A stretch of DNA of 64,000 nucleotides, taken from assembly GCF_902686445.1 (NCBI RefSeq), contig NC_062232.1, forward strand, positions 33,374,454-33,438,453, given 5' to 3'. Positions 31,516 through 41,490 of the stretch are shown piece by piece. Positions within the stretch are counted from its first letter, which is position 1. Every line of letters starts with the position of its first letter. The DNA is from Sciurus carolinensis (taxonomy: Eukaryota; Chordata; Mammalia; Rodentia; Sciuridae). A program made the translations under genes and the position numbers. The notes under the pieces were generated by a model. That model had not been told where the DNA came from. It saw nothing but the letters and a program-made list of their open reading frames with translations, and did no database searches.

Positions 31516-31672
31516 AATATATTGTTTTTTGAAGTGTTTTTTTGGCTGTCTTTCTTTGTGAGTTGTCTTTCTTATTCATTCATCAAAGCTCTTTCCATAA
31601 CCTGGATATGAATCCTTCTGTTCAGTAAATACAGTAAGGATATCTTCTCTCACTATGTGGGTTGTCCATTTG
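31516..31672 (-). mobile_element. Old L1M fragment, antisense
   Basis: CATTCATCAAAGCTC, CCTGGATATGAATCCTTCTGTTCAGTAAATACAG, TTCTCTCACTATGTGGGTTGTC follow antisense L1 wording (the segment before a polymorphic T-rich run). Confidence 0.6.
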
Positions 31673-31823
31673 GGTTTTTTTTTTTTTTTTTCTGGTACCA
31701 GGGATTGAACCCAAGGGTGCTTAACCACTGAGTCACATCCCCAACCCTTTTTTTATATTTTATTCAGAGACAGCTTCTCACCAAGTTGCTAAGACTGGCC
31801 TCAAACTTGTGATCCTCCTGCCA
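31673..31823 (-). mobile_element. B1-ID dimeric SINE, truncated, antisense
   Basis: Poly-T and the ID complement are complete, but the 7SL-like half stops at GTGATCCTCCTGCC, where L1 sequence begins. The 5' end of the SINE is thus missing. Confidence 0.9.
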
Positions 31824-32262
31824 TCTGGAAAACAAGAACCACTTTTACTGCCCATTCTTGTGGAGTTTCACTGTGGTGTATTCATATATGAAAGTGATGT
31901 CCTGTTCATTCTACTGTCTTTCCCATTCCCATCCCCCTCCCTTCCTTCATTCCCTTTGTCTAATCCAATGAACTTCTATTCTTTTTCCCCCTCCTTTATT
32001 GTGAGTAAGCATCTGTATATCAAAGAGAACACTCAAACTTTGGTTTTTGGGGACTGGCTTATTTCACTTAGCATGATAGTCTCCAGTTCCATCCTTTTAC
32101 CAACAAATGCCACAATTTTATTCTTCTTTATGGCTAAGTAATATTCCACTATGTGTGTATGTGCCACATTTTCTTTATGCATTGAACTGTTGAAGGGCAC
32201 CCAGGCTGGTTCCATCACATGGCTATTGTGAATTGAGCTGCTATAAACATTGGTGTGCCATC
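31824..32262 (-). mobile_element. L1 3' end, antisense
   Basis: CCATTCTTGTGGAGTTTCACTG, CATATATGAAAGTGATGTCC, and the ORF2 tail complement, whose minus-strand frame reads HTHIVEYYLAIKKNKIVAF. It is the same L1 type as the copies at 18366 and 62477, with more substitutions. Confidence 0.85.
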
Positions 32263-32520
32263 TTCTTCTTAATCAAACTTTGACATTCTATGTTTCTAAG
32301 ACTATTTCATTTTTGTTTCCAATTATTTTAGCAGTGAAGAGTCATGTACAATACTTTTGTGTCTGTAGCTCTTTATTCCTTTTCTTTCTGTGTTTTATTG
32401 ATTCACATCTTCTCTCTTTTAGCTTTGATAAGCTTTGCAAGAGGTTTGTCTTTTTAAGAACCTTTTCACAGAATCAGCTTTTGACTTTTAGAATAATATC
32501 TGCAGTTTTCTGAATACCTT
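32263..32520 (-). mobile_element. Old L1M ORF2-region fragment, antisense
   Basis: CAGTGAAGAGTCATGTACAATAC, GTGTTTTATTGATTC, AAGAGGTTTGTCTTTTTAAGAACC, AGAATCAGCTTTTGACTTT is antisense L1 ORF2 wording (the AACCAGCTTTTGG region). Confidence 0.6.
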
Positions 32521-32535
32521 TATTTTATGTACTTA

Positions 32536-32619
32536 TTTTTCTGTGGTGCTGGTGATCGAACCCGGTACCTCATGCGTGCTAGGCGAGTGCTCTACCACTG
32601 AGCTACAGCCCTAGCCCTA
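32536..32619 (-). mobile_element. ID SINE, antisense
   Basis: GTGGTGCTGGTGATCGAACCCGG, CATGCGTGCTAGGCGAGTGCTC, TACCACTGAGCTACAGCCCTAGCCC is a complete ID unit in antisense. Confidence 0.88.
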
Positions 32620-32725
32620 AAACCTGCAGTTTTCACTGCTGTTCTCTACTTCATAGAGTTTTGCCAGGTTGAGCCAAGTATTTGTAGTTGTTTTCAATAA
32701 GCTGAAGGTCACTCCAGTCTCAGTG

Positions 32726-32728
<3 letters not shown>

Positions 32729-32767
<39 letters not shown>
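32729..32767 (+). repeat. Isolated 39-nt poly-A tract
   Basis: A long pure A run with no recognised retroposon before it. The 110 bp upstream (32620-32728) match no family I know. Confidence 0.95.
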
Positions 32768-32769
<2 letters not shown>

Positions 32770-33298
32770 GGTAATTTCTATCTGTCCAATATAATTCACC
32801 AAAGCTTAAATGATTCCATAAAGATGGTCACAGCATTACCTTGGCCGCAGAACATATATCAGGGAACTGTCCACAGGAACACATGTGAATAGATTCTAAT
32901 ATTGGAATGACAGCAATATTGTCGATCCATTCCAGAACTCATGGTATATTCAACATCTGGACCTCCTTCTCTTTAGGACAGACCGTGAAATCCTGGCCAA
33001 GTATTCTGCTCCATCCCAGATCCCCGCTGTCCCGTGCTTAGATCTCCAGTGGGCGATTTGAATCGTGGGCATTGGAAGCCACTTATCTGTGCTAATCAGT
33101 CTGCCTTTGCCTCCTTTGAGGACAGAGGATTTACAGGCAGGACCCCATCCCCGTGTCGCCACCCCCCTACCCCTGTTCCCCCAGATAAGTGGGCAGATGC
33201 GAAGTCTGGTACAGTGTGCTGAGATGCTCTGAAGGAGATTACGGGGAAGCTGAGCCATAAGACATGCCAGGTTTCTTGCTGCTTAAAATGTCACACAC
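32768..33298. other. Unassigned unique sequence
   Basis: Repeat-free and immediately before the duplicated block. No exon is recognised. Confidence 0.35.
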
Positions 33299-33480
33299 TA
33301 TTCAACTTTTACAGCTGGGCCTGCTGAATTACTGTGAGACTATTCATCAGGAATGGTCTCAGCTGTCTCTACACACATAAATAAATATGACGTCGGAATG
33401 CCGTTCTGTCTGTATCGTTCATTTATTTTTACCCTAGGAGTTGGTCTTGTGGGGTTAGTGTAAGGGTGGGATCTGCCGCT
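33299..33480. repeat. Diverged direct duplication, copy A
   Basis: It aligns with 35088-35256 over about 170 bp. Shared runs include CTGCTGAATTACTGTG, GTCTCAGCTGTCTC and CACACATAAATAA, later CTTATTTATA versus ATTTATTTTTA with ACCCTA, and GGTCTTGTGGGG versus AGTCTTCTGGGC. It also contains a TATGACGTCGG CRE-like site near 33387. Confidence 0.8.
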
Positions 33481-34284
33481 AGAATAATTAATGCCAGGAC
33501 CCGGCGTGCAGCTGGGCTGGTGTGGCTCTGTCTAATTGATCCATGGCCAAATGTCCCTCCCAGCATGACTTGAGGAAGACAGACCAATAGAAATGTCGCC
33601 TTCAGAGCTACTGGTGTTGATTTTTCAGACTCGTGAGGATTCCTTAAAGCTGTAAGGAAGGAAGCAATAACTCCTCAGTCATTGCGACCATCTCCAGTAT
33701 TTCATGTGCGTAGTGCCCAAGAGTACAACTGCAAGACAGTTTGTCACAGGCCAGGTTTCCTGGGAAACAGACCCTGAGGCCAAGATTTGCATGCAGGAAG
33801 TTTATTGAGGAGAATCTCCTGAACTGCACCTGAGGCGCAGGAGGGCCCAGCGTGAGGCAGAGGGAAATGTCGACTGGTGATGCAGATACAACCAGGGCCA
33901 GTTGGCCCGGTGGGGACCTCTGGAGCCTGGATGGTCCTGTAGAATTGTCCCCAATTGAGATGAACGGGCCAGACCTTTGTACTCCTACACAGACCAGTTA
34001 TTGGCTTCGGGTTGCTCCTGGGTCAGGGTCATGACCTTGGGTGAGGCAGGCATCTTCAGCTGAGGGTGATCCCTACTCAGGGACTTAGTTGCCAATGTCA
34101 GCAGTCCACTGTCCCTGCTGTGGGCGGGAAGAGTGCTTCAGTCAGAAGGTGGGACATTTGGGCCATGCGCCAGAGCATCTGCTACGGGCCACCCCTTGTG
34201 CCTGTTTACACTGACTTGCTTCCTGTGTTAAACTTGGGGAGCTGCTTTTCCAGGATTCAGGTGGGTTTTGTTTCCTGGAAAAAC
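33481..34284. other. Unassigned unique sequence, possibly regulatory
   Basis: Repeat-free. AT-rich homeodomain-like cores (GAATAATTAATGCC at 33482, TCTAATTGATCC at 33531) lie just after copy A. No exon is recognised. Confidence 0.35.
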
Positions 34285-34401
34285 TTTTTTATTTAGAGAC
34301 AGGGCCTCCTGGAGTTGCTGAGGCTGGCCTCCAACTTGCGATCCTCCTGCCTCAGCCTCCTGAGCTGCTGGGATGACAGGTGTGTGCCGCCACGCCCAGC
34401 A
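34285..34401 (-). mobile_element. 7SL-like half of the dimeric SINE, antisense
   Basis: TTTAGAGACAGGGCCTCC, GAGGCTGGCCTCCAACTTGCGATCC, ending GTGTGTGCCGCCACGCCCAGC. The ID half is absent, and TTTTTTATTTAG is the linker normally joining the two halves. Confidence 0.85.
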
Positions 34402-35087
34402 CCACAATTGTTCTCCAGGCCTTACTTGACATGCAGCATCTCCCTTCTCCGCCACCCATCCTAGATTCTCTTCACCCCTGGAAAACAACTGCCAGCGTGG
34501 GTGGTTTACCTGGTGCCACGTTGTAGATTCTCATTCTTGAGGGGCCTCAGTCCTAGTTGCCAAGTTCCTTTCAGGCCAACGCTGCAACACTTGTTTATTT
34601 CCTATCAAAATTGAGCCTGGAAGAGCGAAGGTGCCAAAGAATATCACCTGAACGCCAAATACAGGACAGGCCTTCGCATCTCCATTGCGTCATGGAGATA
34701 CGCCCTCCTCCCAAAGATCAAGGTCAATGAAATCTACCAGCATGATAACTCCTGTTGCCTGCTGACCTTTTAGTGTGCGAGGCCTGAAGCAGCTGACTGG
34801 GCAGAAGCCATAGTTTCAAATTGAATAGGATTTTTTCTGAGCCCTGGTGGAAGGGCGCCTCTGGACGCCAGAATCTCTAAGCCTGCAGAGCCGAGTGCAG
34901 GACAAGAAGCCCTTTCTTACGGGACCCTTGGGTTCCACTAACTGGGTGCATATTATGGCCATTCATTTAGGATATATGCAGCATCCTGGAGGACTAGAAG
35001 CTCACTTTTAAGCTGGAACTTCAGTAGTGCCTCTACCAAGCCATTCTTTCTCTATATCAGGCATGTAGCTTCTGGGTAACTCAGTAC
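34402..35087. other. Unassigned unique sequence
   Basis: No repeat or exon is recognised in about 690 bp. Confidence 0.35.
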
Positions 35088-35256
35088 TCAACTTTTCCAT
35101 CTGGACCTGCTGAATTACTGTGGGACTTTCCATCGAGAACAGTCTCAGCTGTCTCCACACACATAAATAAGTATGCCATCCTATCTGTAGCTATCTTTCA
35201 CTTATTTATACCCTACGAATTAGTCTTCTGGGCCTAGTCCAAGGTTGGAGCTTGCG
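35088..35256. repeat. Diverged direct duplication, copy B
   Basis: Second copy of the 33299-33480 block, 1.79 kb downstream and in the same orientation. It ends exactly where an antisense ID element begins, so the end may be cut by that insertion. Confidence 0.8.
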
Positions 35257-35327
35257 GTACTGGGGAATCAAACCCAGGACCTTGCACATGCTCGGTAAGT
35301 GCTCTACCACACAGCTACAACCCCAGT
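35257..35327 (-). mobile_element. ID SINE, antisense
   Basis: GTACTGGGGAATCAAACCCAGG, CACATGCTCGGTAAGTGCTC, TACCACACAGCTACAACCCCAG is a full ID unit reversed. Confidence 0.9.
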
Positions 35328-35844
35328 CTCTAATTTAATTTTGATGAAGTTCAATTTACCTATTTTTTCTTTTGTTGCTCATATTTTGGGTGTAAAGTCT
35401 AAGAACCTATTGCCAAATCTGATATCACAAAGATTTACCCCTGGATTTTCTTCTAGTAGTTTTTACAGTGTTAGCTCTTACATTTATTCACTTCCGATAG
35501 TTTTGTAGAGTTTACTCTTACATTTAGGTCATGGATCCATTTTGAGCTAATTTTGTATATGAATGAGGTAAGAGTTCATGAGTTCAAGAGTTCATGCTTT
35601 TGCATGTGGCTATCTAGTTGTTCAAGCACAATTTGTTGAAAAGATGACTTTTACCGGTTGAATGATTTTTACAACCTTATGAAAAACTCAATTGGCCATA
35701 GAGGTTTGGGTTTATTTCTGGGCTTTCAATTCTATTGCATTCCTCTTTCTGTCTATCCTACGCCCATACCACATTGTTTTTATTATTGTGCACTATAGTA
35801 TGTTTTTAAATCAGGAAGTTCTAAGTCCATAAACTTCACTTTTT
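35328..35844 (-). mobile_element. Old L1M ORF2 segment, antisense
   Basis: TTTTGATGAAGTTCAATTTACC, TTTTCTTTTGTTGCTCATATTTTGGG, GATTTACCCCTGGATTTTCTTCTAG, GATCCATTTTGAGCTAATTTTG, TTGTTGAAAAGATGACTTTTACC, CAATTGGCCATAGAGG is the antisense of the ORF2 region of ancient L1. Confidence 0.85.
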
Positions 35845-36155
35845 TTGGGGGGGGTATGAGGGATTGAACCCAGGGGTGCTTAACCACTGAGCCACATCCC
35901 CAGCCCTTTTTTGTATTTTCCACAATCTAACAGTGCTGGGGACTCGAACCAGGGTCTCCAGCATGCTAGGCAGGCACTCTGCGTGATGGGCTGTATTGCC
36001 AGCACCCTTTTTTGTATTTTATTTAGAGACAGGGTCTCGCTGAGTTGCTTAGGTTCTCACTAAATTGCTGAGACTGACTTTGAACTCGCGATCCTCCTGC
36101 CTTAGCCTCCCAAGTCACTGGGATTACATGTGTGTGCCACAGTGCCAGGCAACAC
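35845..36155 (-). mobile_element. B1-ID dimeric SINE, antisense, with a nested insert
   Basis: The ID half is at 35850-35903 and the 7SL-like half at 36021-36150. Between them the linker target CCCTTTTTTGTATTTT is duplicated at 35904-35919 and 36005-36020 around an 85-bp insert. Confidence 0.93.
35920..36004 (-). mobile_element. ID-like tailless insert inside a SINE
   Basis: On the minus strand it reads TGCTGGCAATACAGCCCATC..TGCCTAGCATGC..CCTGGTTCGAGTCCCCAGCACTG, resembling an ID/tRNA unit with a B box GGTTCGAGTCC. It then ends TTAGATTGTGG with no poly-A tail. A perfect 16-bp duplication flanks it. Confidence 0.8.
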
Positions 36156-36184
36156 TTTGTACTTTTATCTGATACTTACTTAAA

Positions 36185-36219
36185 TGTGTGTGTGTGTGTG
36201 TGAGTGTGTGTGAGCATGT
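36185..36219. repeat. (TG)n microsatellite
   Basis: Impure TG run with GAGTG and GAGCATG interruptions. Confidence 0.9.
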
Positions 36220-36221
36220 AT

Positions 36222-36430
36222 GTGTGTTTTAAACTTTACAAATTTACTCTCTAAAAGTTCTGGAGGTGAGAAGTCCGAAATAGGTCCCATAGGGCTGTAT
36301 TCCTTCTGGAAGCTCCAGGGGGAGAATCTACTTCCTTGTCTTTTCCATCTTCAAACTCACCAGTGCAGCATTGTCAAAACTGGCTCTAATTCGGATTCTT
36401 CCATCATCACATTTGCTTTATCTCTGACCT
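36222..36430 (-). mobile_element. MaLR-type LTR fragment, antisense
   Basis: AATTTACTCTCTAAAAGTTCTGGAGGTGAGAAGTCCGAAAT, CTTCTGGAAGCTCCAGGGGGAGAATC, CATCATCACATTTGC follow the antisense MLT1-like order (a left end near TTCTGGAGG and a right end near TCTGACC). Confidence 0.65.
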
Positions 36431-36545
36431 ACTCTACTGACTTGTGGCAAAATACATCACACAAAATCGACAGCCTCAACCATTTTAAAGTGCTCGGCTT
36501 AGTGAAATCAAGTATATTCACCTGCTGTGCAGTTGCAACTGATTT
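36431..36545 (-). mobile_element. Old L1M 3' UTR scrap, antisense
   Basis: CAACCATTTTAAAGTGCTCGGCTTAGTG and GTGCAGTTGCAACTGATTT echo L1M 3' UTR text (TTTTAAAGTGTACAATTCAGTGG, GTGCAACC). Confidence 0.5.
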
Positions 36546-37522
36546 TCTGTGTTGACCTTGTATCCCCAACTTCGTTGAAGTGATGTATTGGCTCTACTAG
36601 TATTTTGTGTTCGTTCTGTGGAATTTTCTGTACATAGATTCACATCCTCTGCATACCCACATTTTTTACTTCTTCCTTTCAAATGAATGCCTTTCATTCT
36701 TTTTCTTGTCTAATTATTCTGGCTAGGACTTCAAATGCAAGGTGCAATAGCAGTGGTAGACGCAGGCATCCTTGTCTTGTTCCTTATCCTGGATCTCAGG
36801 TTAGGTTTTTACAAGTGACTTTTATCATGTTTGGGACATCTGATATGCCTAGTTGCTGAGTGTTTTGTTGTGGGGGGAGGGTGTTGAATTTTGTTTGTTT
36901 TGTTTGGACATCTACTGAGATGATCTTGTGAGTTCCTTCCTTTGTTCTTTCAATGTGGTGTGTTTTCTTATGTCTGAATCCCCCCTTGCATTCTTGGGAG
37001 AAATCCCACTTAGTCATGGTATACAATCCTTTTTATGTTCTGTGGAGTTTGGTGCCTGATGTTTTGTTGAGGATTTTTGTGTCTTTATTCATAGGGATAT
37101 TGACTAGTAGTTTTCTTTTCTTGTGGTGTATTTATCTGTCTTTAGTGTCAGAGTAATGCAGGCCTCATAGAATATTCTGGAAAGTGCCCCCTCCTATTAT
37201 ATATATTTTAAAATAAGATTTTGAGTAAGATTTCTGTTAAATTTTCTTTCCATGTTTGGTAGAATTCACTCGTGAAACCATCTGATCCTGGAAATTTCTT
37301 TCTTAGGAGAGTTTTAACTACTAGTTCAACCTCTTGACTTGTTAAAGTCTGTTGAGATTTTATATTTTTTTTTCTTGAGTCAATTTTGGTGGTTTATGTG
37401 TTTCTAGGGACTTACTAATTTCATCTAGATGATCTAACTTGTTGGTATGCAATTGTTCACAGGATTCCATAATTCTTTTAATTTCTGTAACATTGACTTT
37501 AAATTTTCTGAATTTAGTTGTG

Positions 37523-37526
<4 letters not shown>
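36546..37526 (-). mobile_element. Old L1M ORF2 (reverse transcriptase region), antisense
   Basis: GTCTAATTATTCTGGCTAGGACTTC, GCATCCTTGTCTTGTTCC, TTGTTGAGGATTTTTGTGTCTTTATTCATAGGGATATTG, CATCTGATCCTGGAAATTTC and CTAATTTCATCTAGATGATC are antisense L1 ORF2 wording. The frame is destroyed. Confidence 0.85.

Positions 37527-37578
<52 letters not shown>
37527..37578. repeat. (CT)n followed by (TA)n microsatellite
   Basis: CT repeats at 37527-37544 run into TA repeats at 37545-37577, next to the T-tail of the following SINE. Confidence 0.95.
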
Positions 37579-37742
37579 TTTTTTTTTTTTCCTTTGGTAC
37601 TGGGGACTGAACTCAGGGGTACTTCACCACTGAGCCACATCCCCAGTCCTTTTTATTTTTTATTTAGAGACAGGGCCTTGCTGAATTGCTTAGGGCCTGG
37701 CTCATTTGCTGAGGCTGGCTTTGAACTTGCAACCCTCCTGAC
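37579..37742 (-). mobile_element. B1-ID dimeric SINE, truncated, antisense
   Basis: Poly-T, ID complement (GGGGACTGAACTCAGGGG) and most of the 7SL-like complement up to TTGCAACCCTCCTGAC. The 5' end is missing. It is inserted into the L1M. Confidence 0.9.
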
Positions 37743-37900
37743 TTCTCTCTCATCTTTCTTCAGCCAGCTGAAGTTTGGTAAATTTTGCTAATGTTTTCAG
37801 AGGACCAATTATGTTTTTTTTTTTCCCAGTTCCTTCTATTCTCTACTTCATTTATCTCTACCCTATCCATTTTTAGTTCATGTCAACATTTCGAGCTTTC
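37743..37900 (-). mobile_element. Old L1M ORF2, continued, antisense
   Basis: CTAATGTTTTCAGAGGACCAATTATG, CCTTCTATTCTCTACTTCATTTATC resumes the L1M interrupted by the SINE. Confidence 0.65.
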
Positions 37901-38462
37901 CCATTCATGAACCCAGCTTGACCTTTTTCTTCTGCCACTAGATGGTCGTAAGGAATATCCCACGAAGCCATAAATGTGAGTGGAAGAAGCCACACGGGTT
38001 GAATAGTGATGGATGGCGTGAGGGTCGGGGTCACTTGCGTGTGTTCTGAGTTATAAGCAGAGATAACACTTTCATCTTTTTTGACCCTCTTAAATTTACG
38101 TGTTGGTGGATCAAACAGGACTCAGCTTGTGATGATCAGTTCTGGCCCTCTGATCACTTGGTGTCCTTTGGTTAAACACTTGTCACTACCAGACACCCAC
38201 CTTGCTCTGAAGGCCCAGTGTCATCATCTGCCATCTTTTATTTGGGGATTCTGTCACCCTCATTATCATTGCTCAGTTTTGTTCTATAACAGCATAACCT
38301 CCCATCATCCCTGGCTTGCAGAGAATGGCCATTGAGTTTCTTGATGACGCTGGCTCCCCTGTCACCTGTGACTCATTACTTTGGTAAAGAGTGTTCTTGG
38401 AGTCCTCCTGTGAACCCTATTCATCCAGTGGGCTTTCCAGCATTATCTAATATGACCCCTGT
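37901..38462. other. Unassigned sequence
   Basis: Possible remnant of an ERV internal region near 38110-38330, not firmly assignable. Confidence 0.3.
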
Positions 38463-38615
38463 ATCCATCGCTCAGGCTGCCACAACCAAATACCACAAGC
38501 TGGGTGCCTTCAACAGTAGCCATTTCCATTCTCATGGTTCCAAAGGCTAGGAGTCCAAGATCAAGTTGCCATCGGGGTTGGTTTCTGGTGAGAACTCTTT
38601 TCCTGGCTTGTAGAC
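38463..38615 (-). mobile_element. MLT1-type LTR fragment, antisense
   Basis: CGCTCAGGCTGCCACAACCAAATACCACAAGCTGGGTGCC, GTCCAAGATCAAGTTGCCATC, TTGGTTTCTGGTGAG, CTGGCTTGTAGACAGATAC is the left half of an antisense MLT1 LTR, cut off at about 38615. Confidence 0.8.
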
Positions 38616-38689
38616 AGATACTGCATTGCTAAAATAATTAAAAACAAAAATGAAATAAAGTCAATGCCAACCTAATTTCAGTGACCAGA

Positions 38690-38946
38690 AGTGAGGCAGA
38701 ACATCATGGTGGAAGGGCATGGTGGAGGAATGCAGCCAGGAAGCAGAGAGAGGGAAGATGAGCCCTTCCGGGGCATGCCTCTGGCGACCCACCTCCTCCA
38801 GCCACACCTCACCTGCCTACAGTTACCACCCATTCAAACTATGATGGACTGATTAGGTTATAGCTGGCATAGTCTAATCACTTCCCCTCTGAATATTCCT
38901 GCACTAAGATAGGAGGTTTTGGAGGACATCTCATATCCAAACCATG
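38690..38946 (-). mobile_element. MaLR-like LTR fragment, antisense
   Basis: GGCAGAACATCATGGTGGAAGGGCATGG, GCCACACCTCACCTGCCTACAGTTACCACCC, GGACTGATTAGGTTATAGC, ACATCTCATATCCAAACCATGG. It is the reverse complement of the LTR at 40282. Confidence 0.75.
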
Positions 38947-39510
38947 GTATATATTACAGAAAATTTGCCATTTGAACCTTTTTCAACATATAGTTCAATA
39001 GCATGAACTATGCTGTACATTCACAATGTTGTATAACTATCACCTTTATCTGCTTCTGAAACTTGTTCACCACCCTGAAGAGAAACTCAATAACCATAAA
39101 GCAAAAACCCCTTATTCTCTCCTTTCTTCAGCTCCTGGTAACCTCTAGTTTGCTTCTGTCTCTATGAATTTGCCTACTCTAAATATCTTGTATAAGTGGA
39201 ATCAATATTTTTTCTTTCGTGTCTGGCTTCTTTCACTCAGCACAGTATTTTTAAAATTCATCTATGTTGAAGCATGTATCAGAATATCATTCCCTTGCAA
39301 AACCAAGTAATAGTTCACGGTGTGGATATACCATGTTTTGTGTGTCCATTCATCTGTTGATGGACACTGGTTGTTTACACCATTTGGTTGTTGTGAATAG
39401 TGCTGTTACAAAATTGGCATAGAGTTGGCATACTTTAGTTGAATCCTCACTTTTAATTCTTTGGCTCTATAGCCAGGTGAGGAATTGCTGGGTCATGGGC
39501 ACATCAATTT
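38947..39510 (-). mobile_element. Old L1M 3' UTR, antisense
   Basis: GTATAACTATCACC, CCTGAAGAGAAACTC, CTCCTGGTAACCTCTAGTTTGCTTCTGTC, ATGAATTTGCCTACTCTAAATATC, TTCTTTCACTCAGCACAG, CATTCATCTGTTGATGGACACTGG, GAATTGCTGGGTCATG is a long, clear antisense L1M 3' UTR. Confidence 0.9.
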
Positions 39511-40281
39511 TTCATGATTTTTCTACATGGATTATGTTTCACAGTGAAAAGGAGAGAAGTGGGCAAGAAGAAAAAATGGAGGCAGCAAAGACAGAAAATT
39601 CTTTTACATATTTTTCCCCTATGGAAAGCAGAGATATTGGCCAGTAGTGGCAAGAGGAAATGGATTCAAGGAAAATTTTAAGATGGTTGAAATCAGAGAT
39701 GCTTCTGTGTAAATGAAGAGTGATTCAGCCACGAGGAGATAGTTAGCAACGCAGGAGAAGGGAGAGAACTGCTCGACCTCCGTCCTTGTGTGGATGAGGG
39801 GATGGTGTTGACTGAAGCTAGAAGCAGGGGACAGTTCACCCCAAGTGGTTGGCGGGAAGGCAGACTGGTGGGTATGTGTGGTGGCGGAAGCTGCTGAAGT
39901 CCTCTTTTGATGGCTTTGATTTGCTGTGTGAACCAGGAACTAAGACCTTTCCTACAAAAAAGGAGAGAGAGAAGGGGACAAGGAGGTGTTGGAGGTGTCC
40001 AAACCTGGAGGAGGTGGAAGCTGTCATCTAGAAGTGTCCAGGACAATGGTCTGGGAAATATAAGCGGATGGCTGGGCAGCACTTAGGGTACAAATGAATG
40101 TCATGGTCATTAACTTAAAGGGCCTGGTCAGCGTGCTAGGAGCTCTTACTTGAAGAGATGAGTGGGAAAGCCAGGAGGCCAGAGTCCAAAAGACGAATGC
40201 AGGACGTAGAGTTGGAGGAGGAACCAGAGCTGTAGTTATTTAGTGCAAGCTCTAAGGCTTGGCCTTGGAGGTAAGTGAATG
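39511..40281. other. Unassigned sequence
   Basis: No known element or exon is recognised. The 129-residue antisense frame at 39693-40082 has no domain. Confidence 0.3.
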
Positions 40282-40738
40282 TTATGTTTTGGATATGATG
40301 TGTCCCCCAAAGCTCCCATGTAATGTGAAAGGTGAAATGATTAGGTTACGAGACCTGTAACCTAATCAGTACAATAATCCATTTGATGGGTTGATAATTT
40401 GAATGGATTACTGGGTGGTAACTATAGGGAGGTGGATGGTGGTTGGAGGAAGTGGCTCACTGGAGGCATGCTTTGGGGACTATATATTTTGTCCCTGGTT
40501 CTCCTATCATTCTTTCTTATTCTCCCTCTCTTTCTCTCTCTCCCACCCCCCATCTCTCCTTCCATGGACTGAGTTGCTTTCCTCCACCACACCCTTCCGC
40601 CATGATGTTCTGCTTCATCTTGGGCCCAGTGCTATGAACTCGGCAGATGATGGACTGAATCTCTGAAATCTTGAGCCCAGAACTAAATTGTTCTTGTCAG
40701 GTATTTTGATCACAGCCACCCAAAGCTGACTAACACAG
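40282..40738 (+). mobile_element. MaLR-like LTR, near full length
   Basis: It starts TTTTGGATATGATGTGTCCCCCAAAGC, then GGTGGTAACTATAGGGAGG, CCTTCCGCCATGATGTTCTGC, GATGGACTGAATCTCTGAAATC, TGTCAGGTATTTTGATCACAGCC and AAGCTGACTAACACAG. An 11-bp inverted repeat GATTAGGTTAC at 40339-40367 lies in its 5' part. Confidence 0.82.
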
Positions 40739-41004
40739 TAGTTGAGGGAGGGGAGGGCAAGATGAAGGGAGGAAAGGAGGTCAGAGAAGGGAGAGGAGAA
40801 TTCCCTACCCAAGGATAGAACTGGCAACCTCTTGAATCGATTCTGGGTTTCCGCAGATATCCTCCACACCATCAGCAGGGGTCAAGGGATTCTGAGGACT
40901 TCACCTTCTCCCAGCAGGGGTCAAGAGGGGGCTTGAGACCAAAATCATGCTCCCTAAAGACTTCTACCTGATTCCTTTCACCAGAGGTCAAGAGGCACTA
41001 AGAA
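40739..41004. other. Unassigned sequence with short direct repeats
   Basis: AGCAGGGGTCAAG occurs twice (about 40875 and 40914), with a related CAGAGGTCAAG at about 40983. Confidence 0.35.
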
Positions 41005-41225
41005 GGGTCAAATATTTATTGAGCATCCACTAGAAGCCAGGCAACAATGGTCATACCTACAGTTTACCGGCTCTGTGCGTGGTATGCAGGACTTCATATT
41101 TAGTGTCTTGTTTAGTCTTTTGAATAACTCTGAGGAAAGTACTGTTAATTGGCCCATTATACAAATGACAAAATGGAGACTGGGAAGATTTAAAGCTTGG
41201 TTTACCAATTCCGGAATCTAAACCC
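41005..41225 (-). mobile_element. MIR SINE, antisense
   Basis: AATATTTATTGAGCATCCACTAGAAGCCAGGC, GAATAACTCTGAGGAAAGTACTG, CCCATTATACAAATGACAAAATGGAGACTGGG is the antisense MIR order at good length. Confidence 0.82.
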
Positions 41226-41387
41226 TTGAGCCTGTTGCCCATCCTGGCCAGTGATCTGAGATAAACCAGATCCGGTCCCCGACCTCAGGCACATACATGA
41301 ATAATTGAACTGCCATCTTGATTCTTTCACTCTGTTCCCCCGGGCCTCCTCTCACTTCCGGACTTGTGTTCTCCCCACCCCATGGCT

Positions 41388-41490
41388 GGGGTAACCAAAC
41401 GGCCAGGTTTATCTGGGACTGAGTGGTTTCCTGGAACAGGGGACTTTCAGTGCTAAAATGGGGACAGTGTTGGGCAAACAGACTCAGGTT
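41388..41490. mobile_element. Short DNA-transposon-like repeat, copy 1
   Basis: GGGGTAACCAAACGGCCAGG, GGGACTGAGTGGTTTCCTGGA, GGGGACTTTCAGTGCTAAAATGGGGACAG, ending near GGTTGGTC. A related copy lies at 54972. The family is not named. Confidence 0.5.
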
